Shown piece after piece: positions 17,712-26,236 of a stretch of 64,000 nt of DNA. Numbering within the stretch: position 1 is the stretch's first letter; every line of letters begins with the position of its first letter. Location of the stretch: positions 248,001 through 312,000 of the forward strand of contig FSRV01000001.1 of assembly GCA_900142905.1 (NCBI GenBank), given 5' to 3'. The DNA is from Burkholderia sp. GAS332 (GTDB lineage Bacteria; Pseudomonadota; Gammaproteobacteria; Burkholderiales; Burkholderiaceae). The position numbers and the translations under genes are program-made. The notes under the pieces were generated by a model. That model ran no database searches. It worked only from the letters and a program-made list of their open reading frames with translations, and was not told where the DNA came from.

Positions 17712-18382
17712 GTGCTCACCTTGCCGAGTGCGGCAGCGACGCGCTCCCAGCGTGTGTCGATGCCGGCGTCGACCTCACCGGTGCCGGCTTGCGCGCGGCA
17801 GCCGCCGCGTTCGACCGCCGGATCGGTACGCACGGTCCAGCCGCGCGTTTGCAGTTCTTCCATCAGATAGGCTTCGACGACCGGCAGGTCGGCCGGGCTG
17901 ACGATCAGCGCCGGCGCACCGACCAGCGCCGGTTCGGTGGCCAGCACCTCACGGGCGGCGGCAATCAGCGCCGTCGGATCGTGCTGCACATGCTGACGCA
18001 CCACTTGTTGCGCGATATCCAGCGCCAGCGCGACCAACGTCTCGGAGATCGCGCCTTGCGCACCGTCGAGTGCCACCTTGAAGGTCTCGGCCAGCGCCGC
18101 AAGACGCGCCGCTTCTTCACGCGCTTCGCTCTGGCCCTGCTCGAAACCCTGTGCATGACCTTGCTCGTAACCGGCCTGATAACCGAGTGCCTGCCCGGCC
18201 ACGTGACCCGTTGCGACGCCTTGCGCATGCGCGGCGTCGCGCAGACGTTCGAGTTCGGCTTCGAACGCGCCGTCGTCGACTTCGGGTTCGGGCGGCGCGG
18301 GCGGCACCGGATCGAACGAGGCCATCTCCCAGCGCTGGTAGGCCGAGAGGCTTTCCTTCGCCGAGGAGTTCTGATCAGACAT
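17705..18382 (-). CDS. fliH: flagellar assembly protein FliH
   Basis: A 225-residue negative regulator and tether of FliI. It contains the glycine-spaced helix typical of FliH ([40 protein letters not shown], about residues 50-90, GxxxG-like spacing) and a C-terminal globular domain with [20 protein letters not shown]. It links the ATPase to the C-ring through FliN. The ATG at 18382 has GGAAG five bases upstream; an ATG at 18388 is in frame but abuts the same site. It overlaps fliG upstream and fliI downstream. Confidence 0.93.
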   Translation of the reverse strand: MSDQNSSAKESLSAYQRWEMASFDPVPPAPPEPEVDDGAFEAELERLRDAAHAQGVATGHVAGQALGYQAGYEQGHAQGFEQGQSEAREEAARLAALAETFKVALDGAQGAISETLVALALDIAQQVVRQHVQHDPTALIAAAREVLATEPALVGAPALIVSPADLPVVEAYLMEELQTRGWTVRTDPAVERGGCRAQAGTGEVDAGIDTRWERVAAALGKVSTW

Positions 18383-19370
18383 AAGCATCTTCCGCCTTGC
18401 CGCCTAGCGCGATCTGGCCGCCTTCCGCCAGATTGCGCACGATCTGCAGGATGCGGCGCTGCTGCGTCTCGACTTCGGAGACGCGTACCGGGCCGCGCGC
18501 ATCGAGGTCTTCGGCGAGCAGTTCGGCAGCACGCTGCGACATGTTCGACAGAAACTTCTGGCGCAGCGCGGGCGGCGCGCCCTTCAGCGAGATGATCAAC
18601 GCCTCGGACTCGACTTCCTTCAACAACAGCTGGATCGCGCGGTCTTCCAGATCGAGCAGGTTCTCGAACACAAACATCTGATCAATGATCTTCTGCGCAA
18701 GTTCCGCGTCGTATTGGCGAACGTTCTCGATGACGCCTTCTTCATGGTTGCTCGACATGAAGTTGAGAATTTCGGCCGCCGTGCGGATGCCGCCCATCGG
18801 GCTGCGCTTGAGGTTGTCGCTGCCGGACAGCAGACCCGTCAGCACGTCGTCGAGTTCGCGCAGCGCGGCCGGCTGGATGCCGTCGAGCGTCGCGATCCGC
18901 AGCAGCACGTCGTTGCGCAGACGCTCGGTGAAGCAGGCGACGATTTCCGATGCCTGATCGCGGTCCAGGTGAACGAGGATGGTCGCAATGATCTGCGGGT
19001 GCTCGTTCTTGATGAGCTCGGCCACCGCCGCGGAGTCCATCCACTTGAGGCCTTCGATACCGCTGGTATCGCTGCCCTGCAGAATCCGGTCGATGATCGC
19101 GCCGGCCTTGTCGTCGCCGAGCGCCTTGGTCAGCACCGAACGGATGTACTCGTTCGAATCGAGCGACATGCCGGTGTGCGTTTCCGCCTCGCGGACGAAC
19201 TCCTGCAAGACCTCGTCAACCTGCTCACGCGTTACGCTTTTCAGCGCGGCCATGGCGACGCCGATCTTCTGAACCTCACGCGGCCCAAGGAACTTGAACA
19301 CCTGCGCGGCTTCTTCCTCGCCGATCGACATCAGCAGGAGCGCGCTCTTCATTACGCCTTCAGCGCTCAT
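18375..19370 (-). CDS. fliG: flagellar motor switch protein FliG
   Basis: A 331-residue rotor protein that interacts with MotA and FliF. Family blocks are intact: SALLLMSIGEEEAAQVFKFL, LKNEHPQ-type block IKNEHPQIIATILVHLDRDQ, and the C-terminal torque helix with charged residues FENLLDLEDRAIQLLLKEVE followed by ALKGA-type SLKGAPPALRQKFLSNMSQR. The start overlaps the end of fliF by 11 bases, indicating translational coupling. Confidence 0.97.
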   Translation of the reverse strand: MSAEGVMKSALLLMSIGEEEAAQVFKFLGPREVQKIGVAMAALKSVTREQVDEVLQEFVREAETHTGMSLDSNEYIRSVLTKALGDDKAGAIIDRILQGSDTSGIEGLKWMDSAAVAELIKNEHPQIIATILVHLDRDQASEIVACFTERLRNDVLLRIATLDGIQPAALRELDDVLTGLLSGSDNLKRSPMGGIRTAAEILNFMSSNHEEGVIENVRQYDAELAQKIIDQMFVFENLLDLEDRAIQLLLKEVESEALIISLKGAPPALRQKFLSNMSQRAAELLAEDLDARGPVRVSEVETQQRRILQIVRNLAEGGQIALGGKAEDAYV

Positions 19371-21156
19371 CGGTCACCCAATTTTTCACGACGGTTGCGA
19401 CGATCTTCGGATCCTGGCGCGCGATGTTGCGCGCGAACTCCAGGTTCCGCTCGTATTTGTGTTTGGCGCTTTCGAGCGCGAGCATTTCGCTGTCCGTTTC
19501 CAGTTGGACGACTGCGCCCTCGCGCTCGGAGGCCGGGATGCCGTCGAGCAGGATCGGCTCGTCGTCCGGCGACGGCAGCGCGGCGGTAGCGGCCGTCTCG
19601 GGCGGCGGGAAGGCGCGGCGCAGCGCCGGCTTCACCATCACGAAGTAGAGGAACAGGGCGACTGCGCCGATGCCGAGGTAGGTCGCGATCTGCTTGGCGA
19701 GCGCGATCATGTCCGGCGTGCGCCACCATGGCAGGTTGGCGTCCGGGTCGACGTCGACCGTGAAGGGGCTGTTGACCACGTTGACCGAGTCGCCGCGCGT
19801 CTGGTCGAAACCCATCGCGTCTTTCACCAGCTGATTGACTTGCGCGAGCTTGTCGGCGGAGACCGGTTGCATCGTCGCGTGACCCTTGGCGTCGACCACC
19901 CGCTGATAGTTGACCACCACCGCCACCGACAGGCGCTTGATGCCGCCCATCGGCTGTTCCAGATGACGTACGGTCTTGTCGAGTTCGTAATTGGTTGTCG
20001 AGTCCTTGCGGTCGCTGACCGGCGTCGTGGTGACGCCAGGCGTGCCGTTGCCCGCCGTGATCGGCGCGGAAGCCGGCTGCGGCGGCTGGTTCGACAGCGC
20101 GCCCGGCACGCCCGAGGCCGCGGCTTGCGACATTTCGGTGGCGGTGCTCGATTGCTGGCTGCGGATCGCGGCCTGCTGCGGGGTGCCGTTCGGGCCGTAG
20201 TTTTCCGAGGTCTGTTCGCTGTGCGAGAAGTCGATGTCCGCGCTGACCTGCGAATGCGCGTTGCCGGAGCCGAACAGGGGCGACAGGATCGCGTCGATGC
20301 GTTGCTGGGTGCTGCGCTCGATCTGCTGGCGGTACTTCAGTTGCGAGGCGTCCAGCCCGCTGCCGGTGGACGGCTGCGTCAGCAGATTGCCGTCCTGATC
20401 GAGGATGGTCACACCCTTCACCGGCATATCCGGCACCGCCGACGACACCATATGGGTGATCGCCAGCACCTGGCCTTCGTCGAGCGCGCGGCCCGGGTAC
20501 AGGTTGACCAGCACGGAAGCAGACGGCGCTTCCTTGTCGCGCACGAACACGGACGGCTTCGGAATGGCCAGATGCACGCGCGCCGACTTCACCGATGAAA
20601 TCGATTCGATCGTGCGCTCTAATTCACCTTCCAGCGCGCGCTGATAATTGATCTGCTCGGCGAACTGGCTGATGCCGAACTTCTGGTTGTCCATTAGTTC
20701 GAAGCCGACCGAGCCGCTCTTGGGCAGACCTTGCGAAGCCAGACGCAGACGCATTTCATGCACCTGCTCGGCCGGCACGAGGATCGCGCCACCGGCGTCG
20801 GAGAACTTGTAGGGGATGTTGGCTGCCTGCAGCGCGGTGATGATGGCGCCGCCGTCGCGGTCCGACAGGTTGCTGTAGAGGACCTTGTAGTCCGGTGCGC
20901 GCGACCACAGGAACAGACCCGCGACGATGGCGACCAGCAGCGCGACCGCGAAAATCAGCGGGGCGCGCGGGTTGCCGCGCATTTGCGCGAGACCCGACAG
21001 ACGCTGGCCGAAGTTGCCGCCCAGGTTGCTCCCCAGGCCGCCGAGGTCCGCTGCGCCGCCGGCCTGACCGGCGCCGGCAGCACCGGCGCCCGGCTGCGCG
21101 CCGGCGAGGCCCATGCGGGCGTCGGGGTTGATCAAAGAGTTGGCTGACGAATCCAT
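19360..21156 (-). CDS. fliF: flagellar MS-ring protein FliF
   Basis: A 598-residue inner-membrane ring protein. The first transmembrane helix is APLIFAVALLVAIVAGLFLW (about residues 53-72), followed by the periplasmic ring-building motifs VLYSNLSDRDGGAIITALQA, GSVGFELMDNQKFGISQFAE-QINYQRALEGEL and RVHLAIPKPSVFVRDKEAPS-ASVLVNLYPG. The second helix YLGIGAVALFLYFVMVKPAL lies near residue 450, and the C-terminal tail binds FliG. The ATG at 21156 with GGAG upstream starts a normal FliF; the frame is open to 21267 but that extension is not family-like. Confidence 0.97.
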   Translation of the reverse strand: MDSSANSLINPDARMGLAGAQPGAGAAGAGQAGGAADLGGLGSNLGGNFGQRLSGLAQMRGNPRAPLIFAVALLVAIVAGLFLWSRAPDYKVLYSNLSDRDGGAIITALQAANIPYKFSDAGGAILVPAEQVHEMRLRLASQGLPKSGSVGFELMDNQKFGISQFAEQINYQRALEGELERTIESISSVKSARVHLAIPKPSVFVRDKEAPSASVLVNLYPGRALDEGQVLAITHMVSSAVPDMPVKGVTILDQDGNLLTQPSTGSGLDASQLKYRQQIERSTQQRIDAILSPLFGSGNAHSQVSADIDFSHSEQTSENYGPNGTPQQAAIRSQQSSTATEMSQAAASGVPGALSNQPPQPASAPITAGNGTPGVTTTPVSDRKDSTTNYELDKTVRHLEQPMGGIKRLSVAVVVNYQRVVDAKGHATMQPVSADKLAQVNQLVKDAMGFDQTRGDSVNVVNSPFTVDVDPDANLPWWRTPDMIALAKQIATYLGIGAVALFLYFVMVKPALRRAFPPPETAATAALPSPDDEPILLDGIPASEREGAVVQLETDSEMLALESAKHKYERNLEFARNIARQDPKIVATVVKNWVTDER

Positions 21157-21393
21157 GCGTCGGGTATCTCCGGGATGCCTTTGCGTTCTGCCGCTTGAGC
21201 GCACCGAGGGTCGGCGGGCGTGCGGACAGAGACTTTCACCATTGAAATTATCCGCAGCGCCGCCCAACCCGATTGCTTGAATAGAGCGGGGTTTCCCCCC
21301 TAGTTTCGGGGCTTTCCCGGATAACCCACTGCTATGCTTTCGTCCAGATCGGTACGGTTTCTGGCATGCCGGTCGTCATTCCCTGGAGAGAAC
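21157..21393. promoter_or_regulatory. divergent fliF / fliE control region
   Basis: 237 bases between the divergent starts of fliF and fliE. It should hold the promoters of both basal-body units. A TATGCT at about 21331 could be a -10 box for fliE, but no convincing -35 partner or FliA-type element was found. Class II promoters in this group are probably FlhDC-dependent and hard to call by eye. Confidence 0.4.
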
Positions 21394-21729
21394 ATGACTT
21401 TGCCCGTGAACGCGCTCTCGTCGGCGCTGCAACAGATGCAGTCGATGGCAGCGCAAGCGGCCGGCAGCAACAGCCCGGTCGCCGACCAGTCCGGCGCGGC
21501 GACGGCCGGCGGTTTCGCCTCGGCGCTCAAGGCGTCGCTGGACAAGATCAGCGGCGATCAGACCAAGGCGATCGGCGAATCGCAGGCGTTCGAGATCGGT
21601 GCGTCCAACGTCTCGCTGAACGACGTGATGGTCGATATGCAGAAGGCCAACGTCGGCTTCCAGTTCGGCCTGCAGGTGCGCAACAAACTGGTGTCGGCCT
21701 ATAACGACATCATGCAGATGTCGGTGTGA
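21394..21729 (+). CDS. fliE: flagellar hook-basal body complex protein FliE
   Basis: A 111-residue protein that joins the MS ring to the rod. The C-terminal half [20 protein letters not shown] followed by [26 protein letters not shown] is the FliE signature. The Ala-rich N-terminal half is variable. GGAG six bases before the ATG at 21394 supports this start over the open extension to 21334. Its divergent position from fliF is standard in enterics and Burkholderiales. Confidence 0.96.
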   Translation: MTLPVNALSSALQQMQSMAAQAAGSNSPVADQSGAATAGGFASALKASLDKISGDQTKAIGESQAFEIGASNVSLNDVMVDMQKANVGFQFGLQVRNKLVSAYNDIMQMSV

Positions 21730-21912
21730 GTGCGACGCGGGCGGCAGAGCAGTTCCGCCCGCCCGAGTCGCATGCGCCCGGATGCAACGTTGTGCGATTG
21801 CACGGCAGGACAGTCCGCCCGGCGCGCCCTCGAGGCGCTTCGTGGCAGGCGGCCTTGCCGCGCTCAGCGTGATATTGGCCCCATCGGCCCCTTAATCCTC
21901 CTTACATCGGCC

Positions 21913-21940
21913 TAAAGCTTTTCCGCTGCCTATCCGATAA
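21913..21940 (+). promoter_or_regulatory. FliA (sigma-28)-like promoter of fliST
   Basis: TAAAGCTT at 21913-21920, then 12 bases, then TCCGATAA at 21933-21940. Against TAAAGTTT-N11-GCCGATAA it has one mismatch in each extended box and a spacer one base longer. It is 86 bases before fliS, in the otherwise gene-free stretch 21730-22025. Late expression fits filament chaperones. Confidence 0.65.
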
Positions 21941-22025
21941 CCAGGTACAGGCAGAAATCCGGGTGCGGCAACGCGCTTGGATAGGGAGCCACGACCAACT
22001 GCAGTGCAAGAGAGGAGGAGCGCCG

Positions 22026-22460
22026 ATGTTTTCCCCAGGACACTCTGGAGCCAACGCATATGCACGCGTCGGCGTCGAGACAGGGGTGATGGGCGCGAGT
22101 CCGCATCGTCTGATCGTGATGTTGTATCAGGGCGCCCGGCAAGCGATTGCGCAAGCGCGCATGCATGTGCAGCAAGGCAATGTGCCGGCTCGTGGTGAGG
22201 CGATCGGCAAGGCGATTCAGATCGTCGAAAGCGGGCTGCAACTGTCGCTGAACCTTGAGGTGGGCGGCGAGATTGCAGAGCGGTTGGACGCGCTATATAG
22301 CTATATGTCGCGCCGGCTGCTCGAAGCCAACATAAAACAGAGCGAGGCGATGCTGGTCGAGGTCGATGGCCTGCTGGCGACACTCGAAGAGGCATGGATC
22401 GGGATCGCCCCGGAGATCGCGCGGATGGCAGCCCAGCCGGCCGCGGAAAGCATGAGATGA
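22026..22460 (+). CDS. fliS: flagellin export chaperone FliS
   Basis: A 144-residue four-helix chaperone. The N-terminal YARVGVETGVMGASPHRLIV-MLYQGA is the FliS signature (usual form Y-x(4)-V-x-T-A-SPx-LI-MLY-GA). FliS keeps flagellin unfolded for export. GAGGAG precedes the ATG at 22026. The stop overlaps the fliT start (ATGA). No flagellin gene is in the window. Confidence 0.95.
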   Translation: MFSPGHSGANAYARVGVETGVMGASPHRLIVMLYQGARQAIAQARMHVQQGNVPARGEAIGKAIQIVESGLQLSLNLEVGGEIAERLDALYSYMSRRLLEANIKQSEAMLVEVDGLLATLEEAWIGIAPEIARMAAQPAAESMR

Positions 22461-22783
22461 CATCGAACGCAGAATACTTCGCCCGCTACGAGGCGATTGC
22501 AGCGATTTCCCGCCGCATGTTGACGGCTGCCCGGCGCGCCCTGTGGAACGATCTGGTCCACTTGCAGGAGGACTATCGGAAGCTGGTGGACGCGTTGAAA
22601 GACGCGGAAACCGGCGTCAGACTGGACGATGCGGAGCGCCTGCGCAAGTACGCGCTGATCCGTCAGATACTCGCCGACGACGCTGCGATCCGCGATCTGG
22701 CGAATCCGCGTATGGCCAATCTGTCGGCGCTGTTCGCCGGACGGCCGACTCGCGTGCTCAAGGAACTGTACGGGGCGCGCTGA
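22457..22783 (+). CDS. fliT: flagellar protein FliT
   Basis: A 108-residue helical protein translated from an ATG overlapping the fliS stop. In the family it chaperones the cap protein FliD and can inhibit FlhDC. Position, size and the helical charged pattern (MLTAARRALWNDLVHLQEDY, DDAERLRKYALIRQILADDA) match FliT of Burkholderiales. FliT sequences are poorly conserved, so the call leans on gene order. Confidence 0.85.
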   Translation: MTSNAEYFARYEAIAAISRRMLTAARRALWNDLVHLQEDYRKLVDALKDAETGVRLDDAERLRKYALIRQILADDAAIRDLANPRMANLSALFAGRPTRVLKELYGAR

Positions 22784-22864
22784 GTTTGCCCGCGGGCAAC
22801 ACGCTGTATGAGTCCGCCTGACGGGTTTTGAGCGCGTCGCTGCCAATGTGACCAAGGAATCGGT

Positions 22865-24274
22865 ATGAACGGAATCGACGCGGTCGTCACGTCGCTGCTT
22901 GCGAACCGGGTCGACAGTCTGGTCAATCTCGCGCCGGGCAGTGCGACGGCCTCGCAGACTGGCGCGGCGGGCGTCGATACCGAGGTTCTCAATACCACCC
23001 CTGTTGCGCCCCCCGCGGCTCCGCCGGCCTCCGCACAAACGGCGCTGTCCGCCGTCGCGCTGACGCTCAATGCGATCGTGAACTCAGGCGGCGAGGCGAC
23101 CCCGGCGGTGCTCGGCCAGGCGCCGATCTGGCCGGCTGCGCCGGCGCTTGACGTCGAGGCCGGCGGCTTGCCGCTCTTCGATACGGCTGCCACGCCCGCC
23201 GCTTCATCTGCGAATCCCAATACCACCGGTACTTCGGCCACCGCCAATGTAGCGGCGGCTCAGGTGCCGGTCGCGGCGCTCGCGGCCGCGCTCGAACAGA
23301 CAGTGGCCGAAAGCGGCCTGTTCTACGAATCCCACCTCGCGCAATGGCTGGCGGGGCAGCAGTCACCCGCCGCACTGGCCGGCGAGGCGCAAAACAAGCT
23401 GGTGGCCGCCGCGCAATTGCCGCTCGACTGGGCGAGCGACGCCGATCAAGCCGCTTCCTCCAATTCGACAGGCCGGCCAGGCATGGGTGCGGCGCCCAAC
23501 GGTCAGGCCAACGGCGCGCCGGACGGCAACGCGGCGGCCCGCGCGATGCCGTCCATCCAGACCGCGCAGGCCGCGCGCTTCGTGGCCGGCGAGGTGCTGG
23601 CGAGTTCTCTTTCCGATCTGAACGGGCAGCCGGCGCACTCGAGCTTGCGCGGCGCTGCGGCGCAACTGGCCGACGACGGGGCGTCGCAGAACGCGCCATC
23701 GATGGCAGCCGCGGTTCATCCCGCGACCGTTCCTTTAGTTCGTCAGCAACTCGATCTGCTCGCCACCGGGCAGTTTCGCTGGACCGGCGAAGCATGGCCG
23801 GGCGCCAAGCTCGACTGGACCATCGAGCAGGAAGGCGATGAATGGGACCGCAGCGGCGGCGGCACGGCGAGCGAGGACGATCAGCCCTGGCGTACGCGAC
23901 TGACGCTTTCGCTGCCGACGCTCGGCACGGTCGATGCGGACCTGACGCTGACCGGCACGCGGCTGGTCGCGCGCGTGCAGGCGAGTCCGGGCGGCGCGGC
24001 ACGGCTCGCGGCGCAGGGTGAGAGCTTTCGACAGCGGCTTGCGGCAGCGGGCATTGAACTAAGTGGACTGACGATTCGCGAGATCGGCGGTGGCGCACCG
24101 GTTACGGCGGCCGGTGCTGCCGGTGCCGCGGCGGCTGGGCAGGCGGCAGCGTCGGCGTATGCGCGCTCGGCTTCGGCGGCCTCGGCGGCTGATAAGGCGT
24201 CGGCGGGGCGCCGTGCGACGCGCGTTGCCCGGCCGGGCGTCACGCCGCTCGACGATTTCGATTGGGATATGTGA
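22865..24274 (+). CDS. second FliK-domain protein (flagellar hook-length control-like)
   Basis: A 469-residue protein. A long Ala/Pro-rich low-complexity region is followed by a C-terminal domain resembling the FliK C-domain: WRTRLTLSLPTLGTVDADLT-LTGTRLVARVQASPGGAARL and GESFRQRLAAAGIELSGLTI. The genuine fliK lies at 13965-15521, so this is a paralogue or a distinct exported regulator. It is 81 bases after fliT and overlaps by one base a small FlhB C-domain-like gene, so a role in substrate-specificity switching of the flagellar or another type III exporter is plausible but not proven. Confidence 0.72.
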   Translation: MNGIDAVVTSLLANRVDSLVNLAPGSATASQTGAAGVDTEVLNTTPVAPPAAPPASAQTALSAVALTLNAIVNSGGEATPAVLGQAPIWPAAPALDVEAGGLPLFDTAATPAASSANPNTTGTSATANVAAAQVPVAALAAALEQTVAESGLFYESHLAQWLAGQQSPAALAGEAQNKLVAAAQLPLDWASDADQAASSNSTGRPGMGAAPNGQANGAPDGNAAARAMPSIQTAQAARFVAGEVLASSLSDLNGQPAHSSLRGAAAQLADDGASQNAPSMAAAVHPATVPLVRQQLDLLATGQFRWTGEAWPGAKLDWTIEQEGDEWDRSGGGTASEDDQPWRTRLTLSLPTLGTVDADLTLTGTRLVARVQASPGGAARLAAQGESFRQRLAAAGIELSGLTIREIGGGAPVTAAGAAGAAAAGQAAASAYARSASAASAADKASAGRRATRVARPGVTPLDDFDWDM

Positions 24275-24630
24275 TGAGCCGCAAACATCGCCGCAGCGCG
24301 GCCGCGCTCGTCTACGACGCACAAGGCGGCGATCCCGCACCGCGCGTGATCGCCAAAGGCTACGGCATGCTGGCCGAGATGATCGTGCAGCGCGCCAAGG
24401 AAGCCGGCCTCTACGTGCATGAGGCGCCGGAAATGGTCTCGTTGCTGATGCAGGTCGACCTCGACACGCGGATTCCGCCGCAGCTTTATCAAGCGGTGGC
24501 GGAGTTGCTCGCGTGGCTGCATCGGCTGGAAAGCGGTGCGGAGAATGTGCCAGAAGGCGGTGTTGCCGACGTGCAGGACGTGACCGACGTGGTCGCGACG
24601 GACATAGCTGGTGGGGCACCCGGGCGTTGA
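24274..24630 (+). CDS. stand-alone FlhB/YscU C-domain-like protein (FhlB type)
   Basis: A 118-residue soluble protein matching the cytoplasmic domain of the export switch protein FlhB: SAAALVYDAQGGDPAPRVIA-KGYGMLAEMIVQRAKEAGLY-VHEAPEM and IPPQLYQAVAELLAWLHRLE. It has no transmembrane segments. The NPTH autocleavage motif of FlhB is absent; the protein begins about where the cleaved C-terminal half would begin (SRKHRRSAAAL). The start overlaps the preceding stop (TGATG), so it is coupled to the FliK-like protein. FhlB-type proteins can partly substitute for the FlhB C-half in some species. Confidence 0.85.
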   Translation: MSRKHRRSAAALVYDAQGGDPAPRVIAKGYGMLAEMIVQRAKEAGLYVHEAPEMVSLLMQVDLDTRIPPQLYQAVAELLAWLHRLESGAENVPEGGVADVQDVTDVVATDIAGGAPGR

Positions 24631-24656
24631 GTGTGGTTCCCGGTAGCCCGGCCCCC

Positions 24657-26075
24657 TCAAAACCGCAGCATCAGCTTCAGCAGTGCATTCACCCGCTTGC
24701 CATACGGCGGCGAGATCCATCCGCGCGCGTTCAGGCGCGCCTGGGTCAGCACCGGCTTCATCTTCGAGAAGGTTACGAAGCCTTCGTAACCGTGATACGC
24801 GCCCATCCCGCTTGCGCCGACGCCGCCGAACGGCAGGCTTTCGCACGCCAGATGCATCAACGTTTCGTTGATCGCCATGCCACCCGCGATGGTGTCGCGC
24901 GTGACGCGCTCGATGGTCGCGCTGTCGTCGGCGTAGAGATACAGCGCGAGCGGGCGAGGCCGCGTATTGACCCATGCGATCGCGTCGTCGAGCGTGTCGT
25001 AGGGAACGATCGGCAGTAGCGGGCCGAAGATTTCCTCCTGCATCAGCGCGCTTTCAAGCGGCGCATTCGTGACGGCGATCAGCGGGAAGCGGCGGCTTGC
25101 CTCGTCCGGCGCACTGTCGGTCAGCGTGTGCAGTTGCGCGCCGGCGGCCTGCGCTTCGTCGGCGAGACGTCGCAGCCGTGCGAAGTGCCGCTCCGAGATG
25201 ATCGACGTGTAATCGAGGTTATTCGCAAAGCCGGGGTACATCTTCGCCATCCGCGCGCGCGCCCGTTCGATGAACGCCTGCTCCTTGCCGCGCGGCACCA
25301 GCACGTAGTCCGGCGCGACGCAGGTCTGGCCCGCGTTGAGCGTCTTGCCGGCGATGAGGTTATCCACCGCGTTGTCGAAGCGCGCATGCTGACCGATGAT
25401 GGCCGGCGACTTGCCGCCCAGTTCGAGCGTGACCGGCGTCAGATGTTCGGCGGCGGCGCGCATCACTTCATGGCCGACCTTGGTCGAGCCGGTGAACAGC
25501 AGATGGTCGAACGGTTGCGCGCTGAACGCGGCGGCGAGTGCGGCATCACCGTTGACCACGGCGACGTGATCGCGTGCGAAGGTCTGGCCGATCAGTTGCT
25601 CGAATAGCGCCGAGGTGCGCGGCGTCAGTTCGGACATCTTGATGATGGCGCGATTGCCGGCCGTGAGCGCGCTGATCAGCGGACCGACGGCGAGCAGCAC
25701 CGGATAGTTCCACGGCACGATGATGCCGACCACGCCGAGCGGCTGCGGCACCACTTTCGCGCGTGCCGGCATCAGCCATTTGTTGGTGCTGCGGCGTTGT
25801 GCTTTCATCCAGCGTTTGCCGTGTCTGAGCGCGGCGTCGATCTCACCTTTGATGAGCAGGAATTCGGCGAGCAGCACTTCCTGTTTCGCGCGATTGCCGA
25901 AGTCGGCGCTCATCGCGTCGGCGAGTGCGTCGCGGTTGTCGAGCATGACTTTGCGCAGTGCTTTCAGATGCCCGGCCCGGACTTCCCACGACGGATACGG
26001 CGCGCGCAAATAAGCATGGCGTTGCTCGCGCAGCAGTGCTTCGAGCGCGGCGACCTCTGGCAGATCGTTCTTCAT
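24657..26075 (-). CDS. coniferyl-aldehyde-dehydrogenase-type aldehyde dehydrogenase
   Basis: A 472-residue NAD(P)-dependent aldehyde dehydrogenase of the class-3/coniferyl branch. Cofactor block VVPQPLGVVGIIVPWNYPVL; FTGSTKVGHEV; catalytic Glu in TLELGGKSPAII; catalytic Cys in LNAGQTCVAPDYVL. The C-terminal MAINETLMHLACESLPFGGV-GASGMGAYHGYEGF is also typical of this branch (CalB-like). It probably oxidises aromatic or medium-chain aldehydes to acids. It is convergent with the FhlB-like gene, 26 bases apart. Substrate cannot be set from sequence alone. Confidence 0.88.
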   Translation of the reverse strand: MKNDLPEVAALEALLREQRHAYLRAPYPSWEVRAGHLKALRKVMLDNRDALADAMSADFGNRAKQEVLLAEFLLIKGEIDAALRHGKRWMKAQRRSTNKWLMPARAKVVPQPLGVVGIIVPWNYPVLLAVGPLISALTAGNRAIIKMSELTPRTSALFEQLIGQTFARDHVAVVNGDAALAAAFSAQPFDHLLFTGSTKVGHEVMRAAAEHLTPVTLELGGKSPAIIGQHARFDNAVDNLIAGKTLNAGQTCVAPDYVLVPRGKEQAFIERARARMAKMYPGFANNLDYTSIISERHFARLRRLADEAQAAGAQLHTLTDSAPDEASRRFPLIAVTNAPLESALMQEEIFGPLLPIVPYDTLDDAIAWVNTRPRPLALYLYADDSATIERVTRDTIAGGMAINETLMHLACESLPFGGVGASGMGAYHGYEGFVTFSKMKPVLTQARLNARGWISPPYGKRVNALLKLMLRF

Positions 26076-26236
26076 GTATGTCCACTCCCTGGTGAATAAC
26101 GGTGCGCGTTGAATCGCGCTTATTGGTGTGTTGTCGCGCGTTGCAACGGTCTTGTGAAAGGCTTTGCAACAACGCGGGCGGCTTCGCCCGCTTCAAACCT
26201 GAAACGCCGAATCCTGGTCGATCCGTCCACCTGGCT

